The notes: generated by a model from the sequence alone, not told the origin. A stretch of DNA of 64,000 nt from Athripsodes cinereus (GCA_947579605.1 OX388328.1:12379684-12443683), one strand, 5' to 3'; shown: positions 10,082 to 20,209, counted from the first letter of the stretch. Numbers and translations are program-made.

Positions 10082-10610
10082 TGGGGTGTTCACATTTGGC
10101 GAATATCGCCAGCCGAATTTCAAAATATAACGCCAGGCGAAAAAACAAAATTCGCCGTACGCCCATTGATCGTCACACACAAGTCCACCGATATAGAAAC
10201 GATCTGTCAGATGCGTTTTGATTTTGACACTGTTTTCAAAATGGCGTCGAGATGGAGATCGCGAAGTGTTTATTTTTAGTCGAAAATGTTATAGTAGAGG
10301 TTATAAGGCGCCTTTTAATTAAGGAAACAAACGCCACAAACCAACAACAAAGATAACAGCTGTCACGAAGCGGAAAACATTTATAAAATTTATAGGTTAT
10401 GAAGTTTTTACCATAGATATGAACGCCGCGCACATCTGCGCATGCGCGAATCGTTCAATCGTCCGAAAATGTTGGAAGGTGGTCAACTCGAGACGATATC
10501 GTTTCTACTGGTTTTTATCGTTTCAGACTAGCTGTCATTTTGTTCACACGGTTCAAATGGCTGGCGATATTTTGGTGCCTGGCGATATTCGCCAAAATGA
10601 GAACACCACA
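10082..10610 (+). mobile_element. M2 PIF/Harbinger-like MITE, copy 1
   Basis: The terminal inverted repeats begin TGGGGTGTTCACATTTGG and TGTGGTGTTCTCATTTTGG, each followed by CGAATATCGCCAG. They are flanked by TTA (10079-10081 and 10611-10613). A 3-bp TWA duplication is the hallmark of PIF/Harbinger. The 529-bp interior is non-coding. A nearly identical inverted copy lies at 13279-13797. Confidence 0.85.
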
Positions 10611-10982
10611 TTATCGACGGAACTTCTAAATTCAATAAAGAAAAGTGATTTATGTTTTTGATTTGTTAAGGATGATAAAAAAATAAACAAAATATTAATT
10701 TTTATTTGTCACATGACAATCCAAATATTTATATATAAAAAAGTTACTCCACTTTTATTCTTACCACTTCGTCTTGGTAGAAAAATTCCCCACACTTTAT
10801 TGCCATTGATTTCCACATGTGGGAATTCCATTCCGAAAGTCTCAATCTATAAAAATAAACTTGCAAGTTTTTGATACTTAGTTTTGGAGAAAGTTTCCGC
10901 TTTGTGCCTCGAAGAAAGAATTTTTTTTGATTTACCTCAAGGGCATTATATGACAAAAGGAAGAACGTTCTTTTATTGTTTT
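10611..10982. other. AT-rich stretch, no gene seen
   Basis: No motif or family member is recognised. The minus-strand frame at 10744-10956 has no features of a known protein. Confidence 0.3.
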
Positions 10983-11085
10983 TCTAAAGTTTGTTTCGAG
11001 TGTTCTATAAAAGGCGGGTGATTTTTAAAAATTAAGAATTAAACAAAAAACATCTTCAATTCATCGATGAGGCATGCTACCTTTT
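10983..11085 (+). mobile_element. SINE-T 5' fragment
   Basis: TTTCGAGTGTTCTATAAAAG, GGCGGGTG and ATTCATCGATGAGGCATGCT match the SINE-T head and centre. Confidence 0.55.
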
Positions 11086-11102
11086 ACACCGATTATACTT
11101 TT

Positions 11103-11445
11103 AATTAACATGCGTTCTTTCTTATAAATTGTTCGGAATTACCTATTGTTTTTTTTTTAATTAACATGCGTTCTTTCTTATAAATTGTTCGGAATTACCT
11201 ATTGTTTTTTTTTTTAATTAACATGCGTTCTTTCTTATAAATTGTTCGGAATTACCTATTGTTTTTTTTTTTAATTAACATGCGTTCTTTCTTATAAATT
11301 GTTCGGAATTACCTATTGTTTTTTTTTTAATTAACATGCGTTCTTTCTTATAAATTGTTCGGAATTAACTATTGTTTTTTTTTTTAATTAACATGCGTTC
11401 TTTCTTATAAATTGTTCGGAATTACCTATTGTTTTTTTTTTTAAT
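11103..11445. repeat. Tandem array, 6 units of 56-57 bp
   Basis: Units start at 11103, 11159, 11216, 11273, 11329 and 11386. Each contains AATTAACATGCGTTC, TTGTTCGGAATTA and a T run. Length differences come mostly from the T run, and one unit has AACTATT in place of ACCTATT. The array ends exactly where the T-rich end of SINE-A begins. Confidence 0.95.
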
Positions 11446-11616
11446 GATATACTAATCTGGGTTCGTTTGTTATAGACCCAAATATAACCTTATACTCCTT
11501 TCGCAGTAAGCTACTAAAAACTTGTGTCGTCAAAAGGGAGTTTGCCGGCACCTGGTATCGAACCACGGACCCCTTGTTCACGAGGCCGAGACTCTACCTC
11601 CAGGCTACCGACGAAC
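11446..11616 (-). mobile_element. SINE-A copy
   Basis: The inverted B box is GGTATCGAACC and the inverted A-box region is CTCTACCTCCAGGCTACC. The body GACGACACAAG-type block and GGGTTCGTTTGTTATAGACCC (a short hairpin) lie on the array side. Confidence 0.8.
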
Positions 11617-12354
11617 TATTTATTTTTTTGACATATTCATGCTTGTTTGTATTGACATGATTAATGTAATTTATTTATCGTAGACCTATTGTTTCCCATT
11701 GACTTCTTTTGTTTTGCATAATTTATTTTATTTACTGTTGCTAATTACTTAATTACTCAAAATTTATACAAAAATGTGTTTTTGACTATTGCGTCTGTTT
11801 GTGTTTGTTGTTTGTTATAGTGCTAGATTAACATGTAAAAGGCTCACACCATGTATTGATGTGTATAAATAAATATCTTAATAAAAATAAAAATAAACAC
11901 GTGGTCGAATATCCTCTTTTTTCACTCAAAAGGTGCTTTGAAGTTAGTAGAAATCTTGTGGATGAAAAAATAATGCTTTTTGCGCTGTTGAACTTTCATA
12001 GAACATTTCTAAAATATAACCCAAGCAAAAGCTTGTAGACTCTTTAAAAAATCATGGAGAATAGCAGAGATAGAATACAAAACGAAAATTCCGAAATTTT
12101 CTATAAAAATTTCTTCAACTATGTATTTTCAAAAGGGTAGACTGGGGTGCGTTGCACCATGGGACGAGTTTTCTGTATTTGACAAAGATTGATGTATATT
12201 ATATTATTTTATCTGGTATTGTGCGAAAGTTAGATATCTGTTCAAGATAATAATAATATGAAAAATTAATAGTTTTGGAAAAATTTTGATGTTAGAAAAG
12301 TTCCAACAAAAGACAAAATATTTATAGTCGAAGTTTTATATCGGCTTCATTTAT
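11617..12354. other. AT-rich stretch with LINE 3'-end trace
   Basis: ACATGTAAAAGGCTCACACC followed by TAAATAAATATC (11830-11885) resembles the LINE 3' UTR at 35560-35600. Nothing else is identified. Confidence 0.35.
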
Positions 12355-12505
12355 TTATTTATACTATCGTGAAATATTCTACGAATGGGGTAGCCAGCGG
12401 ACAAACTTTCTACAAATAATGAACATATAAGTCGTCCTCTCTGTACCAATAAAAGTGTTAAGACATTCAGGACTGGTGGCATATCTCATCGCTGATGTTT
12501 ACGCA
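12355..12505 (-). mobile_element. SINE-T copy, diverged
   Basis: ACTATCGTGAAATATTC, GGGGTAGCCAGCGGAC, AAGACATTCAGGAC and GGTGGCATATCTCATCGCTG follow the family order in inverse orientation. A more decayed trace follows at 12590-12680. Confidence 0.6.
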
Positions 12506-12863
12506 ATGCAATCTAACACAATGGGAATTTTGTCAAAATAGGTATACTCAATTTTTATGTTATATAATATCTATAAATAGGGACACGGTATTTCTTAATG
12601 ATAGGATAAACAGCGGACTCAATACAACATGAAATAAATATACAGCCAGTCCTCTTCATGCAATGAAACGAAAAGATCTTGTGTAATTTTTTTTTTCACA
12701 TAAGAGAGTGGAGATATTAAAATATTATAAAAAAACTACTACTACTATACCATCACGGCCTATCCCACAAGTGGGGTAGCCAGCAGACCAACTGCACGAA
12801 AAAATAAACATGCAAGCTGTTCTTTCCGTACCAACAAAAAATTAAGACATTCAGGATGGGTGG

Positions 12864-13184
12864 TAGACAGGCGTTAAGTCATAGACAGACAACACTTAGG
12901 TCTTGTCATGATATAACAACTAAATTGGAGGTGACCAGTACTGTATCGAAACCAGTGTACGTGGAGCGTGCTTTTGCAATATCTGCACCTGTAGTCTGGA
13001 ACAGGCTTCCACAAACGATCAGAGAAACGCAGGACATATCTCGTTTCAAGAACCAACTGAAAACTTATCTATTCAAGAAATCTCACGGAATAATTCAAGC
13101 ACAACCTTAGTTAGCAAAGAGCGCCCTTGAGGTGGATTTTTTTCACAAAACGGCGCTTTACAAATCATCCAAATAATAATAATA
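12864..13184 (+). mobile_element. CR1/jockey-like LINE 3' end with (AAT)n tail
   Basis: A frame encodes Y-V-E-R-A-F-A-I-S-A-P-V-V-W-N-R-L-P then S-R-F-K-N-Q-L-K-T-Y-L-F and a stop. This is the extreme C-terminus of a LINE reverse transcriptase protein (AFS.AAP..WN.LP...R...F...LKT.LF). A short 3' UTR with CGGCGCTTTACAAATCATCC leads to the (AAT)n tail. ATGGGTGG (12856-12863 and 13185-13192) is the 8-bp target duplication. It is severely 5'-truncated at 321 bp. Confidence 0.8.
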
Positions 13185-13278
13185 ATGGGTGGCAAACTAT
13201 ATCATTGCTGAGTTTAAGATGTAAAATGTCTTTATTTTTCGAACACCTACCATTTACAGTAGGACACTCGTAAACTTA

Positions 13279-13797
13279 TGTGGTGTTCTCACTTTGGCGA
13301 ATATCGCCAGGGCACCAAAATATCGCCAGCCATTTGAACCGTGTGAACAAAATGACAGCTAGTCTGAAACGATAAAAACCAGTAGAAACGATATCGTCTC
13401 GAGTTGACCACCTTCCAACATTTTCGGCCAATTGAACGATTCGCGCATGCGCAGATGTGCGCGGCGTTCGTATCTATGGTAAAAACTTTATAACCTATAA
13501 ATTTTATAATGTTTCCCGCTTCGTGACAGCTGTTATCTTTGTTGTTGGTTTGTGGCGTTTGTTTCCTTAATTAAAAGGCGCCTTATAACCTCTACTATAA
13601 CATTTTCGACTAAAAATAAACACTTCGCGATCTCCATCTCGACGCCATTTTGAAAACAGTGTCAAAAGATCGTTTCTAAATCGGTGGACTGTGTGAACAG
13701 GTGTGACGATCAATGGGCGTACGGCGAATTTTGTTTTTTCGCCTGGCGTTATATTTTGAAATTCGTCTGGCGATATTCGCCAAATGTGAACACCCCA
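13279..13797 (-). mobile_element. M2 PIF/Harbinger-like MITE, copy 2
   Basis: It is the reverse complement of copy 1 with few substitutions and a small deletion near 13665-13685. TTA at 13276-13278 and 13798-13800 flanks it. Removing it restores the SINE-T sequence AAACTTACGGAAAAGAG, so the insertion boundaries are certain. Confidence 0.9.
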
Positions 13798-13907
13798 TTA
13801 CGGAAAAGAGTGGGAGATAAATTCTTTCCCGTGTCCTCCACGAACAATTCATTTTTATCGAGTATTTATATTTCTTAGTTCCGGGGTAAGCTAAAATTTA
13901 TCTTTGC

Positions 13908-14113
13908 TACTTTTTTCTGTAATTTTTCAGTGTTCTGTAAAAAACAGGTATTCATAAAGTGATAAGGCGTATTTTTTGTATATTTTTGTATACATGCCTA
14001 CTTTTCTAAATGTCCTATTTTTAATATGACACGAAGAAGACGGCCTGAGTGTCCATTGCATGCATTTAATCTCTAGATTTCCCGGACACGCCGTTATGGT
14101 ATAAATAAATAGA
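13908..14113 (+). mobile_element. SINE-T copy, old
   Basis: TTCAGTGTTCTGTAAAAAAC, GACACGAAGAAGACGGCCTG and GCCGTTATGGTATAAATAAA match at intervals. It is heavily diverged. Confidence 0.5.
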
Positions 14114-14529
14114 TGAATATTTTTAAATTTAAAGATTTACTGAAAACAAGTTGCGATTAATAATAAAGTCTTGTAGAAAAACAAGATCTTTATTTCAAAG
14201 AAAATTGCATAAAACTTCACAAACTATTGTGGGTCGATACCTAACATTTGCTAGAAGAATATACGTTAAGTATTTTTAAAGACAGGGGGTAGGGAATTGA
14301 ATGTGTCAGTCAAGAAGATGCATAGGAAGTGAGGGATGGATGTAGGAAGTGGTAGGAAGACAAGTTGGAATTGAAACAAATTATTCCAAGATCATGTTGC
14401 AGAAGATTTGTGAATAGAAAATAGGGTAAAAGAGAGAATATTTAACGACTGAAATGTATTATTTTGTTTTGTAGGGTAGTTTTGAAAAATATAGAGAAAT
14501 AAATTTATCTAATTCTCTCTCTATCTCTT
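14114..14529. other. No gene seen
   Basis: AT-rich sequence with a purine-rich part at 14285-14420. A CTCTCTATCT-type microsatellite at 14512-14540 is the tail of the following LINE. Confidence 0.3.
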
Positions 14530-14995
14530 TCTCTATCTACACCCTCACACTGTATTCCAAGTAGTGTAAGCAGAGAGAACGGAACGCCATATAGATGGAC
14601 AATACACGGCCGTCCTTGAGAATTTAATCCACGTGATTATCGCACGCTTGTACTTCCTCACACCCTTTTTTGAGACAAGTATGGATATACTGGATGACTG
14701 GATGACAAAGAGGATCTTTGTCATTCTTTCCTCATTTATTCGTTCAATATGTCCAAACCATCGTAATTTAACTATTCTGTCCACAACACTCTTCTTGCAT
14801 CCGCTTATTCCTTTAATATCCTCATTCTTAACTCTATCATGCAACGTTTTATCAACCGTTATTCTTCTTAGCGATCGTATCTCCACAGCAATTATTCCAC
14901 TTTCGTCCTTTTTCAACCACATTCATATTTTGCTTGCATACGTAAGTGATGGTATCAGAATAGAATTGTGCATCGGGCTTTTCTTTCTGTTATAG
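14530..14995 (-). mobile_element. RTE-TATAG fragment, old copy
   Basis: The minus-strand frame reads W-L-K-K-D-E-S-G-I...LHDRVKNEDIKGISGCKKSV, then KLRWFGHIER. This matches the C-terminal region of the younger copies at 59307 and 62236, with several substitutions and a frameshifted end (SVLSAYTTWNT). The 3' tail has drifted to CTATCT repeats. Confidence 0.75.
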
Positions 14996-16085
14996 ATTAA
15001 ATCATGAGGGATTGATAATGATCTGATTAGTCGAAAGACGTCTCTCTCACAATTTATAATCTTTAGCAGAAAGGGACACTTGTTTCATTTTATTTAAAAA
15101 GAATCTTGTTTCTTCTCTACGTTCTAAACAGGAATTTGAAAGAGAAAAGAATAAAAGGAAATGATTCGAAGTGAAAATATCCCAACAATAATTTATTATG
15201 AAAACCATCAGGCGGTTTCAGATAATTTTGTTGAGCTAAATTAGGGGAGACTACTGCGGCGATCGGGGTAGGTGGGGGTGAGACGGATCATCATCAAGAT
15301 AAGAAGAGGGAGAAACGGACAAAAAATTCAAGAAAAACTGTGTTTGGCCTGAAACTCGACAAAAAAATTGAGGAGGCTGGGGAGAGATGTGTCATTATCT
15401 AAATGTTGCAGAAGCTGAGCAGTGAAAGTGTGTCGGATGTGTGGTATTATTATTATTATTAATCTGCTCGAAACGTCAATGACCTAAATTGCTGTACTTT
15501 TATAGAAAAGTTTTATTCGATTTAAAACTCTTTTAAAATCATATTTATTGCAGATTGTTGTTCTAACTTAATAATAATAATAAACACTACATCGTACCCA
15601 CCATCATGTAGCTTCTTTTTCAGGGTAGGCAGCAAGAATCAAGCACCACTTACTCCTATTCGTGCGTACACTCTGCTTTTAATTATAACCGAAATATCAA
15701 TAATATAAATTAAGCCTAATCTATATCTGAATCTGGATAGATGGTTTTTCTCAGCATAAGACAGTTGAGTTTTTGTATGATTATGACTGATCACATGGAG
15801 ATTAATCTGGTTTTATAACGCTGAGGAGTGTGGAAGGCAATTCTGCCGCCGTGTCATTTAATTAACAGAAATATTTTTAATTAAAGACTTACATAATTTA
15901 GCCATCAAATAACTCTGATGAAGGGTACATGCAACGCTGCTGATGAGGATGACCAGAAAATGTGCTAATATACGCGGCGAAACTGGTCACTATGATTACT
16001 ATTACTATTAGTATGAGATAAATTACTACACAATCTCTACAGGGTGTCCACTCACGAAATATTTCATTTTCATTAAGAATATCTA
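14996..16085. other. No gene seen; G-rich segment and CTGATGA motif
   Basis: 15240-15440 is purine-rich and ends in (ATT)n at 15446, possibly a LINE tail. At 15932 CTGATGAGG...GCGAAACTGG resembles the motif discussed for 29878, but its helices do not form in the required order. Confidence 0.35.
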
Positions 16086-16259
16086 TTACTCAATGAACAC
16101 TTCATATAGACAACTAACAGATTGTGCAAATTCCCTTAAGTAGGAAACAAGAAAGGTGTTCCAATGCTTACGAATTGACTTAGACTAATTTCCTACTAAA
16201 AGGAGTATGAAAAATCTGTTGTAGTGCAGATGAGTTGTCTGTTGAGTAGCATTCTGACA
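16086..16259. mobile_element. Palindromic MITE, CTACTCAACAGACA ends
   Basis: The arms are inverted copies: AACAGATTGTGCAAATTCCC with TAGGAAA on the left, TTTCCTACTAAAAGGAG with GAAAAATCTGTT on the right. The outer ends are TTACTCAATGAACA and TGTCTGTTGAGTAG. A larger relative lies at 20795-21120. Confidence 0.6.
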
Positions 16260-16261
16260 AC

Positions 16262-16340
16262 TTACATGTTTGTTGTTTGCAGTTATTCTCCTGGCAAACT
16301 CATGTGTGGGAAATGCTGTGATGGTATGAATGAATGAATG
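16262..16340 (+). mobile_element. SINE-T 3' end with GAAT tail
   Basis: ACATGTTTGTTGTTTGCAG, TCATGTGTGGGAAATGCTGT and GATGG lead into repeated GAAT, so the usual TATAG tail is replaced here. Confidence 0.5.
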
Positions 16341-16545
16341 AACTTCTTCTTCTTCCCCTTGTCTTTATCCCATATATTTGGGGTCGGATCCCCGAGTCCT
16401 CATCCTTCAAATCCTCCGGTCCCCTGCATCATCAGGACGCAGTTCTCATTCTCTCTGATCCTTGGCCATTGTGGACATACAGATGGTTACTAGTCTGCCC
16501 GGTCTTCTGGGTCCTACTTCTATGTCCATTGTCTTTTTTTATCAA
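16341..16545 (-). mobile_element. LINE C-terminal fragment with AAG-type tail
   Basis: CTTCTTCTTCCCC at the left is the inverted tail. Minus-strand sequence then shows a broken G-P-K-Y/I-W-D-K-D-like end and R-R-P/T-G-R-like segments. It shares 80 bases with 4820-4905. Confidence 0.5.
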
Positions 16546-16644
16546 GTTATCCTGTAGTAGTCTCGTTATGTGTCAGTACCATCTTATCTGTTTTCAATCA
16601 ATTTTTCTAATGAATAGATAAACAATAAAAAAAATGGTCTTGTT

Positions 16645-16742
16645 TTATATTGGCGTAGAGAGGACAATCTGCATGTTTATTATTATATGCAGTTGATTCA
16701 CTGGCTACCCCAGTTGTGAGATATACTGTGATGATATAGTAA
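16645..16742 (+). mobile_element. SINE-T 3' half
   Basis: TTATATTGGCGTAGAGAGGA, TATGCAGTTGATTCACTGG and CTACCCCAGTTGTGAGATAT match in family order, ending GATGATATAG. Confidence 0.6.
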
Positions 16743-17122
16743 AAGTAAAAATATAAACACGCAGTACCCTCAAATTTCTCGTAGAAGACAGCCTGTATCT
16801 ATAGTGCAGGGTAAGTATGCACCAATTCACTTTAGGTACCACATTACCCCCACATCCCCCTAGCTGGCTATACTAGTAATAATAAACACCTCATTCAGTG
16901 GCGTACTTGCCACACATGAAAAAAAACGCGTGCTCGAAGATTAAAACTATAATTTACAAAAGAAAAGTAGCAAATATCTAGATTGCAAACGCCAAACGCA
17001 TCTGTTGCAAACTTCATTTCAATTGAAAGCATAAAAAAATTCTGATGATTCCTAAAATTATTAATTTAACCTTTTTTCTGACACTGTCCGACACTCGTGA
17101 ACATGCAAGCGAAACTTGGACA

Positions 17123-17735
17123 TGGTAGAAGAGAATGGTTGGTAAAACGTTACGTCATAGAATGAAGAATGAAGATATTAGGAAAATGAGCGGTTGCAAG
17201 AGGAGTACTGTGGAAAGAATGGGATAAATAATTTATAATGTACAGGACATGTAGATAGAATGGTAGGAGAAAGGCTGACAAAGAGGGTGTACTTGTCTAA
17301 AAGAATGGGTGTGAGGAAGCGCAGACGTTCAGTGACAATAACTAGACGGTTTGATAACATAGATCAAATTCTCAAAAATGGCCAGGTGTTGAGTTAGAGA
17401 ACTCGACAAGAATGGCCAGGTGTTGAGTTAGAGAACTCGACAAGAATGGCCAGGTGTTGAGTTAGAATGGCCAGGTGTTGAGTTAGAGAACTCGACAAGA
17501 ATGGCCAGGTGTTGAGTTAGAGAACTCGACAAGAATGGCCAGGTGTTGAGTTAGAGAACTCGACAAGAATGGCCAGGTGTTGAGTTAGAGAACTCGACAA
17601 GAATGGCCAGGTGTTGAGTTAGAGAACTCGACAAGAATGGCCAGGTGTTGAGTTAGAGTACTCGACAAGTATCATGAATGTAGAGGAGGCGAAAGAAGTA
17701 TATAGGGAAAGATCTATAATGGTGTTCCGTTTTTT
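17123..17735 (+). mobile_element. RTE-TATAG fragment carrying a minisatellite
   Basis: It starts at GGTAGAAGAGAATGGTTGG (the R-R-M-V-G-K region), continues through GAGCGGTTGCAAGAGGAG, and reaches AGATCAAATTCTCAA. In the other copies this encodes D-Q-I-L-K-D-G-R-V-L-S. Exactly at that codon block it expands into the tandem array at 17377-17669. The final segment, ATGAATGTAGAGGAGGCGAA to GTGTTCCG, lacks the normal TATAG end. Confidence 0.8.
17377..17669 (+). repeat. 34-bp minisatellite inside RTE-TATAG
   Basis: There are nine units: eight of 34 bases beginning AATGGCCAGGTGTTGAG and ending AACTCGACAAG, plus one truncated to 21 bases (17445-17465). The last full unit has one substitution (GTACTCG). 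The ancestral unit corresponds to the K-D-G-R-V-L-S codons of the LINE. Confidence 0.95.
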
Positions 17736-17761
17736 GTAACTCTTCATAAAACTGTTACAAG

Positions 17762-18345
17762 GTTTATTTATTTATTTATTTTATTCTTCAATGTACATTG
17801 GTTACAATATTACATAGTGAAATAGTGGCATAAAAATAACAATTATAAATTCAATGTACAGAGGGCGAGTTTATCGCTAAAAAGCGATGTCTTCCAACTA
17901 ACCCGGTAACTAAAATTAAAATAAAACAAAAACAAAAAAAAACACATGCATACATATATACACCCTTACATATCAACAGTCATAAAAGAAATAAAAAGAC
18001 AACACAAAGTAAACAAAAGAAAAGAAAAAGAACACATGCAAGCAACAATGCACTTACGGACACATAATAATAAAAGTATAACATATTAAATTGCAGCGTG
18101 CATATGCATAGGGAAAGGGAAAAGGATTTAGGAGTCAGATGCTAAATTCAATGAGAGAAAATGATTTTTGACAGCTTGTCTGAAAGAATTAAAGGTTGTT
18201 ATCATCCTGATTTTCGAAGGAAGATTGTTCCAACAGCGAGCACCATGAACAAGGAATGAGTTAGATAAAAAGCTTGTACTGTGTGCTGGTATAGCTAGAA
18301 GACGCTCTCTGTTAGATCGCAAGTTTTGTATTTATGTATTATAGT
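17762..18345 (-). mobile_element. Jockey/CR1-like LINE 3' end
   Basis: The minus-strand frame 18322-18128 encodes a C-terminal end with I-P-A-H-S-T-S-F-L-S-N-S-F, then C-W-N-N-L-P-S-K-I-R and F-R-Q-A-V-K-N-H-F-L. These are the conserved positions of the LINE reverse transcriptase C-terminus. The 3' UTR contains GGTTAGTTGGAAGACATCGC and GATAAACTCGCCCTCTG, and ends in ATAAA repeats at 17762-17780. Confidence 0.75.
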
Positions 18346-18614
18346 GTCTGGTTTCAATTGCAAAATTGCATCCGCAATATAAAAAGTTCCGCCACTGACC
18401 TAACTATACATAATATCTAGCTCTACAGTACCCCAACTGGATCTGGAGCTCCTTGGTATCCTCACAATCATCAGATCTGTACACTAATGATGTTTTAGGG
18501 CACCATCTGTATGTATGTATGTAGAGATACATCAACAGTACAGTTCCATAACTCAACAAGTAGAAATGTATTATATTCGAGAAATCTCCATTTTTCTAAT
18601 TCTCCTATATTTAT

Positions 18615-18910
18615 CATCATCTTCGTCGGTCCCTCAATCCTGATGATGGTGACCATCATGCCTCGTTCTGTAGTCCATCTGTCTCCACCTCGAGCGATTC
18701 TCCGCCATGTGCAAGGGCCCGTGAAGTGAACTCTGTGTGGCCTCCTTAATTTGGTCGCTCTATCTTGCTGGTACTCGGTCCCTTTCACGCCTCCCTTTTA
18801 CAGCTCCAGTTATTATCACTGTTTCTAGGTTCTCAGGCTCTCTTCTTGCAATGTGCCTGAAATATCACAAAACGCGCTGTCTGCAAAGCATTAAGAGTCG
18901 TGTAGAAGAG
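18615..18910 (-). mobile_element. LINE C-terminal end with GAT tail, 10-bp TSD
   Basis: CTATATTTAT at 18605-18614 and 18911-18920 is an exact duplication. On the minus strand the fragment reads H-I-A-R-R-E-P-E-N-L-E, G-R-R-E-R-D-R, A-E-N-R-S-R-W-R-Q. This is the GHV.R..P..L......GRR.RGR....AEDR..WR pattern of RTE-like C-termini, ending in a short GATGATG tail. Confidence 0.75.
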
Positions 18911-18973
18911 CTATATTTATATTAGGTATTGCTTTAAGAAATACAACAGAAAGTGAAATATACTTTAAAATGA

Positions 18974-19152
18974 GTTCGTCGGTAGCCTGGAGGTAGAGTC
19001 TCGGCCTCGTGAACAAGGGGTCCGTGGTTCGATACCAGGTACCGGCAAACTCCCCTTTCACGACACAAGCTTTTAGTAGCTTACTGTGAAAGGTGTACAA
19101 AGTTGTATTTGGGTATACAAACAAATCCCAGATATACCTATCTTTTTTTAAA
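18974..19152 (+). mobile_element. SINE-A copy
   Basis: A box TAGCCTGGAGG, B box GGTTCGATACC, the CCCCTTTCACGACACAAGC body and an A-rich end (19147-19160) are all present. It sits inside M5. Confidence 0.85.
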
Positions 19153-19489
19153 AAAAATAATAATCACACTGTTATTAAAGACATACGTTGTCTTTGTTCC
19201 GTTCAATGGTTAAACAATTCCAAATATTTATTTGTAGAATTGAAAAAAGGGTATATTTTTTTCAAAAATAAATATTTAATATATAAAAAGAACAATGTAT
19301 TGTTTATAGTTATTAGTTTGTGGAATTGAAAGAGTGGTTTTGATTGTGTTTATTGACAATTAAATCAATATCTTCGAGATTTTTGACCTGTTGAGTTATG
19401 GAATTGGTCAATCGAATTGTTATGTACTCTGTAGCGTGATGAGAAAATGATTATACTACGAAGAAGGATCTTATATCGGAGTCTCCGGC

Positions 19490-19600
19490 AAGAAATAGGT
19501 GTCCCACTTATTTTAGTAAGTTTTCACGTGTCCTGCAAAAGGCAGGTGTTTGTAAACCATCACGTATAAGGATATTTTACATCAAATTTGTCTTATTTTT
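19490..19600 (+). mobile_element. SINE-T 5' fragment
   Basis: GTCCCACTTATTTTAGTAAG, TTTTCACGTGTCCTGCAAAA and GGCAGGTGTTTGTAAAC match the SINE-T head. Confidence 0.55.
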
Positions 19601-19722
19601 TAAATGGAGGTAATTTGTATTTATTTTTGAGTCGACGTTAATTTTGTAAAACTTCATGTTTATATATGAAAGAAAACATAATTAGTTTTAGTTTTACTTA
19701 ATATTTAATTGAATATCGACCT

Positions 19723-19918
19723 GTGGGCCTAGTCAAAACACATTTAAGCGTTAGGTACGTTTTCGTTCGAATGAAGACGACGTGGCGAGAACGTGTCAAT
19801 TTTCGTAGCTAAAATACACAAGTAGCTACGAAACTTGACACGTTCTCGCAACGTCGTCTACATTCGAACGAAAACGAAACGAAAACCTAACGCTTAAATG
19901 TGTTTTGACTAGGCTCAC
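19723..19918. mobile_element. M4 palindromic MITE, copy 1
   Basis: The left arm begins GTGGGCCTAGTCAAAACAC, and the right arm ends with the same sequence inverted (GACTAGGCTCAC). The arms pair almost throughout, including CGTTTTCGTTCGAATG and GAACGTGTCAA, with the turn near 19815. Confidence 0.85.
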
Positions 19919-20029
19919 TGGTTTCGACTTATAAAGTCACTGTCAAACAAATGATTAGTTATAACATTGTGAATCTCTTTCACAATGCACCGTTGATTTG
20001 ATGTATGTAGTAACGAATATTTTTTATTT

Positions 20030-20209
20030 TTTTTAAAGATATATCTGGGTTTTGTTATAAACCCAAATACAACCTTATACTCGTACACCTTTCACAGTAA
20101 GCTACTAAAAGCTAGTGTCGTGAAAGGGGAGTTTGCCGGCACCTGGTATCGAACCACGGACCCCTTGTTCTGAAGGCCGAGAGTCTACCCCCAGACTACC
20201 GACGAACTC
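20030..20209 (-). mobile_element. SINE-A copy
   Basis: The inverted B box is GGTATCGAACC. The body includes the hairpin GGGTTTTGTTATAAACCC. A T run at the left is the inverted A-tail. Confidence 0.85.

Larger units (their letters stand above)
12740..13865 (-). mobile_element. SINE-T copy split by a LINE end and an M2 MITE
   Basis: Three SINE-T pieces, 12740-12863, 13185-13278 and 13798-13865, read through as one element once the two insertions are removed: tail end CTATACCATCACGGCC, GGATGGGTGG, then CAAACTATATCATTGCTGAG, then CGGAAAAGAGTGGGAG. Both insertions have clean target duplications. Confidence 0.85.
18531..19412 (+). mobile_element. M5 MITE with LINE and SINE-A insertions
   Basis: The left end contains CAGTTCCATAACTCAACAAG and the right end TTGAGTTATGGAATTGG, inverted copies. 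Interior blocks (ACACTGTTATTAAAGAC and TTAAACAATTCCAAATATTT) recur in the M5 copies at 40066, 42183, 57812 and 59170. Two insertions interrupt it. Confidence 0.75.

Noticed and set aside
10744..10956. 70-codon minus-strand open frame as a gene
   Set aside because: No recognisable features and no supporting context.
11103..11445. CRISPR array
   Set aside because: Units are contiguous and near-identical throughout, with no variable spacers.
15932..15985. Second hammerhead ribozyme
   Set aside because: CTGATGA and GAAAC are present, but TGACCAG/CTGGTCA pairs across the wrong interval and no stem III strand precedes the motif.
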